Below are positions 46,582 to 57,199 of a DNA stretch of 64,000 nt, piece after piece. Below the pieces are notes generated by a model. That model saw only the letters and a list, made by a program, of their open reading frames with translations, had not been told where the DNA came from and ran no database searches. Origin of the DNA: Antedon mediterranea (Eukaryota; Echinodermata; Crinoidea; Comatulida; Antedonidae); NCBI RefSeq assembly GCF_964355755.1, contig NC_092672.1, forward strand, positions 7,006,001 to 7,070,000, written 5' to 3'. Position 1 is the stretch's first letter. Each line of letters begins with the position of its first letter. A program made the position numbers and the translations under genes.

Positions 46582-48169
46582 ATGTACAGTGTCCTCACGG
46601 GTGTTTCTGCCAGGACCTTTCATACAACTGTCATGGAGTAGAATGGACAGCGGAAAAAGCTGCCTTAATTTCGCCAGATGTACGATACTTGTAAGTAAAA
46701 TAATTTATATTTTTATATATGTATTGTTTATAAAAAGGTAACTAAACATTGTTTCCTTGCAAACAATTCCATACACAATTTGTCGCAGCCAATCATAAGA
46801 TCAAAGGACTGTTAAAACTTGGTCCTATATTGGCAAGGCTAGCTCAACATCATGTTGTTAAATTACCTTGATATTAAATAAGTTCTTTTTTTTTATTTTC
46901 AGAAATCTAAGCAATGTATCTATAGTTCCTTCAGAAGACACAGGTGAAGATCTGCTATTCTTAAATCCCAGTATTTTCAAATTAAATTTTGTTTTGTAAG
47001 TTATATTAAATAAAAATAATGTTTAAATAATATTTATGTATAGAGATGAATAACTATACGGCAGTAGTAGAGTATATTCAAGTATTTTGTTTACACTTGT
47101 AGATGTAGTATAACTATTGTGCTTTTTTTAAACATTACTTAATAATGAGCATTTCCTTTTTACAGAGATATCTCTGGAAACAATATCAAGAAACTAACAG
47201 GTGAAATGTTTTATCAGTTAGACCATCTGACCACTCTGTAAGTCATCATCACAATTTAGTAAACAGTTTTTAAAAATGGTTTTTGCATTTGGACTTTTGT
47301 CAATAGACGTAATACAGGCCGACATAACACCACAGCAATTCAACAAAGTAAATACTATTAACAAAAATATAAACTTAACTTTTAATACATGATATCTCTG
47401 ACGTCATTAGGTTCCTATCTAGAGATCATGTATAACGTTATAATATGTATTCATCAAATGCACCAGAAAGCAGAATAGCAGGTTTATCGTAAATAGTAAC
47501 GAAATTATAAACTTATATTTACCTATTCTAGATACATGCAAGGCAACGATATATCATCATTAGAAGGCGATGTTTTCCAGGATTTAAAACAATTGAAATA
47601 TCTGTAAGTAAACAATGTTAAACTTATATAGAGTAGACTAGTTGTAGTTTTTGGTAAACCTTTGAGTTTATGTTTTTCTAAACCTAATCTGAAGCTCATT
47701 AAACATGTTTAGTTAAATTTCTTTATACCACTACAATTATAGTAGACTATATATATAATACTTTTGCATAAAAAAAACATAAAAAACATACATCAACATT
47801 TCGGAACTAATTGTTTATTTGTTTCATTAACAGTAATATTCATGGCAATGGATTGAAATCCATCGGCAAAGGAACATTTTTCGGATTATCAAAACTCCAG
47901 TATTTGTAAGTATAAAGTATTTTAAAGATGTACGTGAAATGTATTGGTTAATGGAGAAAACACCTTACAATTTAAATACAAAATAGCAAAAAAATATACA
48001 CAACAATTAAATTCCTAAGTAAAAGTTTCAGATAGTTATTTATCGTGTATATACATATAACAGAATGGTAACATTATTTATTTGTGCTCTATTTTAGAAA
48101 TATGTCTGGAAATAACATTGGTAACGTTGATAAATTGATATTCAAGGACTTGATGTCTCTTAAAACATT
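46582..48169 (+). CDS. Gene 3 exons: LRR N-cap and five LRR exons
   Basis: 46582-46690, 46903-46995, 47166-47237, 47532-47603, 47834-47905 and 48098-48169, with identical lengths and phases to gene 2. Only a few substitutions are seen, such as MQGNDI for MQGNNI. Confidence 0.9.
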
Positions 48170-48375
48170 GTGAGTAATGCATATATAATCTTGTACTTTG
48201 GAAAATGGAAGTTACAGTACAATAAATGTATGTCAATATTGTGTCAGAGTACCCTAGATATAGAGAGATGAAAGAGAAATACTCTTCTACAAAGTATATA
48301 CAGTAGCTCTTGCTCTTATAGCGGTGTTGTGTCCAAGTAGGAACCGAGCTTCATGAAGTAGTTTTTTCATTTCAG

Positions 48376-49436
48376 AATATCTGATGATTATTCATTTTGC
48401 TGTTTGTTGGAAGATGTTGGTTTTAACGACGTTGACTGTACGCCAGATGCAGACGTGTTTTCATCATGTGACAATCTTATGCAGAATGTGTACCTTAGAG
48501 CTTTCTTATGGTTGTTTGGACTGAGTGCACTTCTTGGAAACAGTTTTGTAATCTTATGGCGATGGATAAATTGGCCTGCAAAGAAAAGTCCATCTTACAC
48601 ACAATCGTTTTTAATTACTAATCTTGCAGTTGCCGATATGCTTATGGGGTTATATATGTTGATCATTGCCAGTGCCGATTCCTACTATCGGGAAGATTAC
48701 GTCACACATGATAGCGAATGGAAGGCCAGTCGAATATGTACGCTTGCAGGAATCTTAGCCTTTCTATCCAGTGAATCGTCTGTGTACACTCTAACCGTCA
48801 TTAGCTGCGACAGGTTTTTGCACATTGCATTTCCATTTCGCCGTTTCCATCTTACACAAGAAACAGTAAAATTTGCAGTAGCTGTCGGATGGTTTCTGAC
48901 CCTCGTCGCGAGTATTCTGCCAGCATTACCAATCCCGTACTTTAACGATGAGTATTACGGTGTCACCAGCGTGTGTCTTGCATTGCCATTGACGTCGGAA
49001 AAAGTGAGAGGTTGGGAATATACCACTGCGATTTTTATTGGTTTTAATTCGTTATGCTTCTTGCTAATTTTTGTTTGTTATTCAGGTGTGTTCATTTTAA
49101 TAAAGATATCGAGTAGTAAAGTAAATCAAGCAGGACACATGAATTCTGACAAGAATAAGCACATTGCAATTGCTATACGAATGGCTGTTATTGTCGCTAC
49201 AGACTTCTGCTGCTGGGTACCAATCATAGTAATGGGTATTTTATCACTGACAACATCTGTTAACATACCGGCCACGGTATATGCTTGGGCTGCAGTCTTC
49301 ATTTTGCCAATAAATTCAGCAATTAACCCATACTTATATACAATAGCATCTCTAAAGAAACTTCAAAGGCAACTAAAACCTTCTAAACATGTATCGGAAA
49401 GTATGCCATCTACGGAGAGAACAAATGTGAAAATTG
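48376..49436 (+). CDS. Gene 3 exon: LRR hinge and complete 7TM domain
   Basis: 1061 nt, the same length as in gene 2. I see about three residue changes over the 346-residue stretch (Glu/Asp in the hinge, Asn/Ser in the third cytoplasmic loop, Met/Val at the end). All GPCR landmarks are retained. Confidence 0.92.
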
Positions 49437-49752
49437 GTATGTAAAGAAAAATTATCTATTTCTTTATGTAATTAGGATGATAAATCTGTGACTGTGTCTG
49501 TGACTACAGAGATTATAAAGTAGGGTAGCCCTCTCAGTAATAATAATAAACCCTGTTTTTCCGAGGAGCCCTACGATACTTATTTTATAATTGATTGTTA
49601 AAATTGTTGTCCAAGGAATTGTTATGTATGTCCCAGAAAAGTAATGTCATCCGTCACGACGTCACATTGTCTCTCAGCCTAGTTACAGAAACAACAACAA
49701 GCAATTATTATAGTCATGCTTTTAACTCATGTTTTTGTCATTGTTTACTCAG

Positions 49753-50681
49753 AAGGTGTAACCATCCCACGAAATCGAAAAGAGCAATCTACAGTTGAGA
49801 AAATCGAAGCTATGTTATCAACTGGAACAGATAGACATGGGAAAGAACTGGATGCAGACGTACGTAAACACCTTTCAATGGCGTTGAGATTTGCTAAGCA
49901 GCAACAGGCTGGAATTGTACAAGTAAGGACGTTTATTTATATTCTTACGTAAGTACACATAAAAAAAAAGAAACATTTCTGAATAAAATGACAATTCGGC
50001 GGGTAGGCCTGTCAGTAGCTCGATCTCAATGGAGATTCAAATAAAATATGCAACAATATAAATCTGAGCTTTCGCTAAACGGTAAAATCATTCGTCAGGG
50101 CAAAACTAATGTGTTTTGAGCAAGTTGCTTATCTTTTTACAATAACGAATCATACGTCACTTATAGATGTCTCGTCTATCAAGACGACACACTTTTTCAG
50201 CATTAAATGACAGTTCCAAAATAATATCGTCCGAACAATATCATTGTCTCTTTCATTAATTAATTTTAAAAATGTTTTCTTCTGAACAAATATGTTTGTA
50301 CAATTTTTTGGTTGGATATGTCATTTTTAATTTACAAATACTTTATAAAAATGTTTTCATGTAGTAAATTAAGTTCAGTTATATTAGATAATGCAAGTCG
50401 TTCCTCTGTTGTATCTAAAGGAACAAATGATATGTCGTATAAATGACAATAAAGATGTATTTATTGTTCTGTTTGGTTTCTTGCAGGTTGAGGTTGAGGA
50501 TTGTGTGGAATTCGAAGAAAGCACACAAGAAGAATCTGAAGACACTACACAAAATCAATCTCAAGACGAAACACAAGAACGAAGCGTATACTGTATAGGG
50601 GTATCTAATCCTGCTTACGATAACGAATCATACGTCACTAGAAGTCTCGCCTATCAAGACGACACATTTTTTCAGCATTAA
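49753..50681 (+). CDS. Gene 3 tail exons (49753-49922, 50487-50681) with NPAY motif
   Basis: Same splice sites and phases as gene 2. The last exon keeps [12 protein letters not shown] and the stop position. Differences concentrate in the acidic linker (for example FEESTQEESEDTTQNQ). An AATAAA follows at 50824-50829. Confidence 0.88.
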
Positions 50682-50823
50682 ATGGCAGTTCCAAAATAAT
50701 ATCTTCCTAACAATATTATGGTTTCTTTCATTAATTATTTTTAAATGTAATGTTTCTAGCTATTCTTCGGGTCAATAGACAACTTTGCCAAATAGCGAAA
50801 ATGTCTAGTAAACATACTTTGGA

Positions 50824-50829
50824 AATAAA
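50824..50829 (+). promoter_or_regulatory. Gene 3 candidate polyadenylation signal
   Basis: AATAAA 143 bases after the stop codon, in sequence colinear with the gene 2 3' flank. Confidence 0.5.
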
Positions 50830-51329
50830 TGGTAAAAAATATAAATGTTGATTTTTTTTATTGTTTCTTTTGCTTATCTGGATAATGAAGTGTTTTTTCA
50901 AAATACCAGGCTAAACATTTTGGCAAATTTAAGCCTAAAACAGGTCAAATAAGCAATTGAAGTGACGGTAGCTATCGTTTGTATATGAACTACAGTAAAA
51001 ACTCATGACGTAAATGTTGCGATGCACCTGTGACGTCGTAGCAATTTACGGTTGTACGGCGAGCTCGTGTAGCGATATCCTTAATCTCGCGATTTTTCTG
51101 AAATCATATATATAGTTCTCGTCACGTTGTCCTTTAAATAGTAGGGCCTGTAGATGGAGTCAGATTTCCACTTTAAACATCTATTTTACTTTGATGGACC
51201 GTTATGTTACATAGCGTCTGTCTATTCTCTATTTTTTGTAATCAGTGTAGGCCTATTTATAATACAAAAGACAATATGACGAATGCCATACTCTAGAAAA
51301 GTAACGCATATTGGGGTACAGCCTTTTTT

Positions 51330-51464
51330 TAATGATGTCAAACGAAAGGACGGTCGTAGAAATGATTGACAATATCATACGATCCCAAAAACGGCGGTGT
51401 TAACGTTGAAATCTTAGAGCATCTTTCATGGGTCTAGCTAAGAAGTATAATACTTACATTTCAG
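51330..51464 (+). pseudogene. Dead copy of the gene 1 tail exon
   Basis: Matches 9652-9802 (TCAAACGAAAGGACGGTCGT block) but has lost bases in the middle and near the end. The frame reaches a stop at the GTGTTAA near 51395, and the original acceptor is changed. The flanks are also colinear with the gene 1 flank, so this is the relic of a gene 1-like 3' end. Confidence 0.8.
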
Positions 51465-51891
51465 GTAGTTGAGTGTGATTTCAATCGAACATCCTACGAA
51501 AAAAAACATAATTTTTGCTGATTTTGGTCATGGTCATAATTAAGATTTATCGCAAATAGTTTGCGCGAAGCATGGTGGGAAGGATTTGAGAACAAACGTC
51601 CCGACATCTACGTACGTGATTTGTTGCTTGTATGTATACGTAGTGACGTTTGCTCCCAAACCCTTCTCACCGTGAATTGTGCAATGACGTTCCTCGCGAA
51701 ATCAGGCTATTTGCGATAAACCTTTTTGGCCTGAAGAAGAAGGATTGTGAATCATATGTTTTTCAGGTATTTTCGCCTAACTTTGTTAATGTAATAATTA
51801 GGCTAATCTGTGTATTTTGTGAATTATTTCTGGTTTTTTTTAAAATTAGATTGACGTTGGAAATCGTTTACAGCCTAACATAGTAACGACT

Positions 51892-52015
51892 ACGGAAGCC
51901 CGTTTGGGCCACAAGTTAACTATATTTTTAAAGCTGTTATCTGGCGGCCGCCACTTAATTATCTTATTGTGTCGCTTCTAGATATAGTTAACTTGTGGCC
52001 CGAACGGGCTTCCGT
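51892..52015. mobile_element. 124-bp MITE-like element with ~33-bp terminal inverted repeats
   Basis: ACGGAAGCCCG...AACTATA is mirrored by TATAGTTAAC...CTTCCGT. The paralogous site at about 10621-10633 is empty, and AACGAC flanks both sides here, which suggests a ~6-bp target-site duplication. Confidence 0.8.
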
Positions 52016-52086
52016 AAACGACAACAACCAAGTTATAAATATTGTAAATGTAATTAGTCGATGGTGCTTTATTTTTCGCATATTGT

Positions 52087-52885
52087 CTTCAGAATCTTCA
52101 GAATGATGACTGGACATCGCTGATTTCAGCACTATAATCCAGTGTGTTAGCAGCTTACGGTACGCCACGTGTGCTCAGTTTTATTTATTTATCTATAAAC
52201 TTTTTATGAATTTATCAAGGGCTTGCTCAAATGCGGCTTTTTGAGACAGCGCGGTTTCGGTCGGGAGGCTGTTCCAGTCATTTAATGTTCTGGGCAGAAA
52301 ACTGTATTTGTAGCATTGTGTACGACAGAAGATCGGCGTATATTTATGCAAGTTCGTATTTCGTTGTTGACGTGATGGTTTCTTAACATATGATGGGATG
52401 TCAATGGCTATTTCCTCGTTAATAGCTCGTTTTAGTAACATTAATCTTTTCTTTTTCCTACGTTGTTGAAGAGTTGGCCAGTGTAGTGTGTGTAGCATGG
52501 ATGTGACACTTGATGTTCTTCTGTAATCGGATGTTGCAAATCTTGCAGCTCTTCGTTGTACCATTTCAAGCTTGTTTATAAGTTGTGATTGATGGGGATC
52601 CCATACTGTAGCTGCATATTCAAGTTTTGGACGAACTAGTGATTGATAGGTAGTTGCCTTAATACGAGAGTCGCATCGAGAGAAGTTTCTCCTTAGGAAG
52701 CCTAGAATCTTATTGGAATCGTTTATAACTTGGTTTATGTGTGGTTCCCATGATAGATCATTTGTTATTAAGACTCCAAGGTATTTGCTGCTCTTGACAG
52801 TGGTTAGAATCTCTCCTTTCATCTTGTATTCAAGTGTAAGTGGATTTTTACTCCTCGTCATGTTCATTGTATAGCATTTTGATGG
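52087..52885 (-). mobile_element. 5'-truncated LINE with RT C-terminal frame and target-site duplication
   Basis: Flanked by ATATTGT on both sides (52080-52086 and 52886-52892); the empty site is at about 10697 in the gene 1 flank. The minus-strand frame 52193-52867 encodes the end of a non-LTR RT protein: SSKYLGVLITNDLSWEPHI, LVRPKLEYAATVWDP, LEMVQRRAARF and a final LPRTLNDWNSLP. The element's 3' end is a short direct repeat of ATTCTGAAG. Confidence 0.88.
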
Positions 52886-52892
52886 ATATTGT

Positions 52893-53999
52893 TTAATGTC
52901 GACGACGAAGATAGATTAAACGAGTTATGGTACTATTTGTAGATTGAATGAATGGTTAATGTATAATTATTGTTGTTATTGTTAAACACTAATCGAATTG
53001 GTTTTTTTTTAATGTGACAATCATTTACGTAGGCGTAAAAGTGTATTATAGATACATAACTTGTATTTTTAAGGGAGGAGTTAGTTCAATTGTTATATTA
53101 CGTACAGCCTGCAGCATTATTGTCTGCAGACGTAAAGATCGCTTCGATTCTTATGCAGTTGTTTCATTACGTGCAGCCTGCGGCATTGTCTGCTTACGTG
53201 AAGATCTTTCCGATTCTTATGCATACTTATTATTGTCTATATATAACACGCTTACAATGGTACAAAACAAATATGTTTATTAGTTTAATTATTCAATCCT
53301 TTAGAAACAATATTGTTGCTCTATATAAATAGTAGACAGTGACACTGAATTTTGTAATAAACCGACACCGATTGTTTTGTAGCCGCACCATACACTAGAA
53401 AGCGTGTATAATATAATTATCCTAGTTGTATTTACCCAGCTTCTGGGAATATATTATAACTACTGCACGGTAAAGTACCGTACATTTCATGAATTATCGT
53501 ATGTTAAGCTGAGGTGGTCGCGATGAACAAATTTGACTACGTCGTATGTTTTCAATTATTTCGTGGAATGTTTTGTGGCATAACATACATCGACGCTTAC
53601 ATGTTTTTCCGTGAATACATAAGTAATTCAAATATCTGTACAATGCCGGTACAATAGAGAATAAAGTTGGAATTTCCATGTTCATTGTGTTGCTGTGTTG
53701 TGACTCAAATAAAATCCGGGCCTAGAACCAGCAGAAAACAAGAAGAAAAGTAATATATGCCACGCGTAATGTTATTTGATTTATATTGGCTTAACTGTCA
53801 ATTGAAATAGACTAAGCAAGATTTCTCTGGTTGGTAACGTTGCTACCAAGGTAAGCGTTTTCGATTGTTAACCCCGAGACCGAGTTTGCTTTAACCGACT
53901 AAACCTGTTCCACGATAAAAGCCTCATCGTCAAAAATCTCATATTCCAAATTAATTTTTTAGTTTTTGACTCATTTAAAAAAAAACCACTTTGTGTTTT
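52893..53999. other. Non-coding region paralogous to the gene 1 flank
   Basis: Colinear with about 10698-11760 apart from small indels. The frames present in one copy are interrupted in the other, so no gene is called. Confidence 0.65.
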
Positions 54000-55195
54000 G
54001 TATGTAACATTAATGTTGATGGAAGGTACAAAGAGGAACAATTTATATTTATATACAACAATACATTCTTTATCCACTCAACAACGAAATATTTTGTTCA
54101 TGTTTTATATAGGCCTATAAATAATATACCACTAATACATTTAATACTTTGTTAAAACTGTCACTGTCATAGTCGATTGAAATAGTAAAGTACATGTGAC
54201 GATACACCACTGCGACGTTTATATTTTTTGTAATTATTAATTAATACAAACGTTGAGAAGCAATTGTCATTAATATAGTTTATTTGTATACTATGTGTTT
54301 ATAATCTAACAGTAGGGCCTCCCACACCCACAGTAAAACAGTTTAGTAGTATATGTTTATATTATATCTAATAGTAGGCCTACCAAACACTCACCTCACA
54401 GTAAGAAATTTGCGATTCAAATGGAGACCAAAAGATTTAATAATAAGTCTTTGTCTATGTAGAGCATCTTGTGTACATGTTTGTCTTATATGTTCTAGTG
54501 CAGTATATGGAGAGCCATCTCGATAGTGCTTTGCACTCATGGCAATCCTCAGGGTGCTGCACCGATTTGTTGTCATGTATTGTTGTGCCTGAAAATTGAA
54601 TAAAATAAAATAAATAAAAATAAAAAAGTGGTTAATATGTATTTACAGTATTGTATAGTATTGCAATACTATATCTTAAGGTTTTATGTTTATTCTGTAG
54701 GGGCCCATACATTTACCTACTTGTGTTAAACCATGGAAAGATACCTCCATGGTTAAATAATTAGGAATGTTCCATTCATCGCAAATCAATACAGTCGTGT
54801 ATTAAATCAATCAAAATAGTATTATTTAAAGAAAATCGGCCTGTTTTTAACATTATGATGCTGTATTCAATCGATTTTCAGCCATTAAAAACAATTATCG
54901 TATGAGGAGATAGGGAAATGCGAAGCATCCTCCTATTATTGTGTGCGGGTATTTTCAAGATTGACATCCATTAGACAGTGTATACCACAATCGGTTTGGG
55001 GCGAATCGTTAAAACTAAATTCGTTTCAATTGTCAATAACTAATTATCGAACTTAATTTAATTAGTAAACAGGGTTACATCATGTGGTTAAAAACAGTAT
55101 CGAGATTCTAACCAACTTTATATACCATCGAGTAAACATTCTAGAAATAACGCGCGATTTACCGAATTTTGACCTTACGTAAATTTATATATAGC
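54000..55195. repeat. Dispersed repeat X, copy 3
   Basis: Similar to 22140-23195 and 24420-25260. It interrupts colinearity with the gene 1 flank between positions equal to about 11740 and 11990. Confidence 0.7.
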
Positions 55196-55366
55196 TTATT
55201 ATTATTTAATAAATTAATATTCATATATTCTATTTTCAGGATAGTTGTTTCATTCAAAATAAACAGGATACAAAAAATAAACAATACAACCTATGACTTA
55301 TATGGTTATTCAATTCAATTCAATTCAATTTGCATATTAGGCCTATAATAGGTTTGTAACGTCTAA

Positions 55367-55470
55367 AGCTCTGTCTACACTATCAAAAAAAGTTTAATAA
55401 AAAGTCCATGTCCGTATATGGGCACATCACATTTTTTTGTCATATAAAGTCTTATAGTGTAGACAAAGCA
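55367..55470. mobile_element. 104-bp Harbinger-like MITE
   Basis: Imperfect ~17-bp terminal inverted repeats (AGCTCTGTCTACACTAT and ATAGTGTAGACAAAGCA) are flanked by TAA on both sides. The empty site with one TAA is in the gene 1 flank near 12147. A TWA target duplication is typical of PIF/Harbinger elements. Confidence 0.7.
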
Positions 55471-56311
55471 TAATGTGTGTGTATTGATGTAAATTTACAA
55501 AACTAGATGGTACGCTCGCATCGCTCGAGTACAATCTAGGTTGTGCCCACAGATGGTTCTCGAATACACATAGTAAATTCAGCGTAAAAAAACTGTATGT
55601 AACACAGGACTATAAATACATGTTTACAGGAACGAATAAAAGGTGATTCGTATGTAGTCAACTAAAATTAGCACTCTGGGAATTACTTCCGAAGAGAAAC
55701 TTGTCACAAAATGAGTAAAATTTCGAACCTGTGTTTTGTAAAGGATGGGGATTGGTGCTTTTATCCTCTCAGTAACGAAATATTATGATGATGATGATGA
55801 TGACAATTTAACAAGCATTTTGATAATTGTTACTGTATTTTATCACTTCTTGATATTGATTGTGTTATGTTTTTCATATTCAGGGAGAATTTATTTTATT
55901 AGGCCTATACCTGTTACCATTCGTTAAAAAATTAAACACCTCCCTTGAAAAAACCATGAAAATACAAATAATGTATATATCGTTTTTGAACATAATACCG
56001 CTCGCGTATCACATAATGGTGTGCGAAATGCCATGAAACCTGATATGGATATTGATTGAACGTCAAATATCTGTTGATGAGGGGTTTTCATTATTATTTG
56101 CTGAGCCTAGTGGAACAGCGATGTACTTGTTTTCATTTGTGTGTTAAACTAATGGATCTGCCGGGTGAATGTAAATGGCATATTTCAATCATTGTTTAAT
56201 TCAAAGCCTAAGTTAACTAATATAATACCCAGGATGTGCTAAGCCAACCGTGGAATATTTTTTACATTTTTTATTGCCTTTCCTCGATTAAACACAATTT
56301 CTACCACACAC

Positions 56312-57199
56312 TATTCAAAAAATGTATTATTACTAAACACTGTAATAAATCGAGAAGCAAATAAAAGAATAGATAGAGTTAAATCGACTAAATTCCTTGG
56401 AGTACATATTGATGAATTTCTCACATATAAGAACCACATCAATGTTACAGCTAGGAAAATATCTCGATATGTAGGCATACTATATAAAGTAAGACATTTT
56501 TTACCAACCTATGCTCTCTGGACAATATACAAATCACTCATTGAACCAGTATTAAATTATTGCAACATAATATGGTGTAGCACATTTCCAAGTTATTTAG
56601 ATGAGTTATTTAAACTCCAGAAAAGGGCATTACGAGCTATAACATGGTCAAAGTTTAATGATTCAATGACTGAATGTTTCTATAAATTTAAACTTCTTAA
56701 AATTACGGATATCAATAAGTACCAAATTGGGCTTTTCATGTATAATGTTACTACTAATCAGGACGTGCGTTTTTCATCGCTCTTTATTAAAAATGGTTCT
56801 TACCATAATTATAATACAAGATCTAAAGACAAAATGAGACTCAGAAAACGTAATCGTACTTCTACTAGTTTTACTGTGTCATGTGTGGGACCCAAATTGT
56901 GGAATGACTTGAATTACGAACTACAAAGTACCAAATCAATATATATATTTAAATCATTGTTTAAAGACCATTTATTATCATTTTACAAATAATTTTAAAA
57001 ATTATACTTGTTGCAGGATTTAGCTTTTTTATTATTTATGTTTTAGTTTTTTAGGCTAGTTAGGGACATAGGGGGACACAACTAATCAAGCTCTTTTGAG
57101 TTTTTATGTGTTTCCTTTTCACCTTTTTTATGTTCTCATATATTGTTGTTGTATATTTTCATGATAGAGGATGAATAAAGAATATTTGAATTTGAATTT
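56312..57199 (+). mobile_element. 5'-truncated CR1/Jockey-type LINE
   Basis: The plus-strand frame runs from about 56344 to the stop at 56990-56992: KFLGVHIDEFLTYKNHI, LIEPVLNYCNIIW, LQKRALRAITW and GPKLWNDL. A 3' non-coding part follows, ending in a TTTGAAT repeat near 57185-57199. It interrupts sequence colinear with about 12.99-13.0 kb. Confidence 0.85.

Larger units (their letters stand above)
44547..50681 (+). pseudogene. Gene 3: headless duplicate of the 3' half of gene 2
   Basis: Exons: partial LDLa 44547-44640, then 44960-45085, 45267-45422, 46145-46378, 46582-46690, 46903-46995, 47166-47237, 47532-47603, 47834-47905, 48098-48169, 48376-49436, 49753-49922, 50487-50681. Every frame is intact with splice sites and phases as in gene 2, and most differences in the 7TM exon are silent. 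There is no signal peptide, SRCR, CTLD or kringle, and the first LDLa exon has lost its 5' end and acceptor to the LINE junction. It may be an untranscribed duplicate, use an unseen promoter, or serve as an alternative 3' end of gene 2: from donor 35259 or 35553 to acceptor 44960, which is the same phase. 'Pseudogene' reflects the missing start only. Confidence 0.7.
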
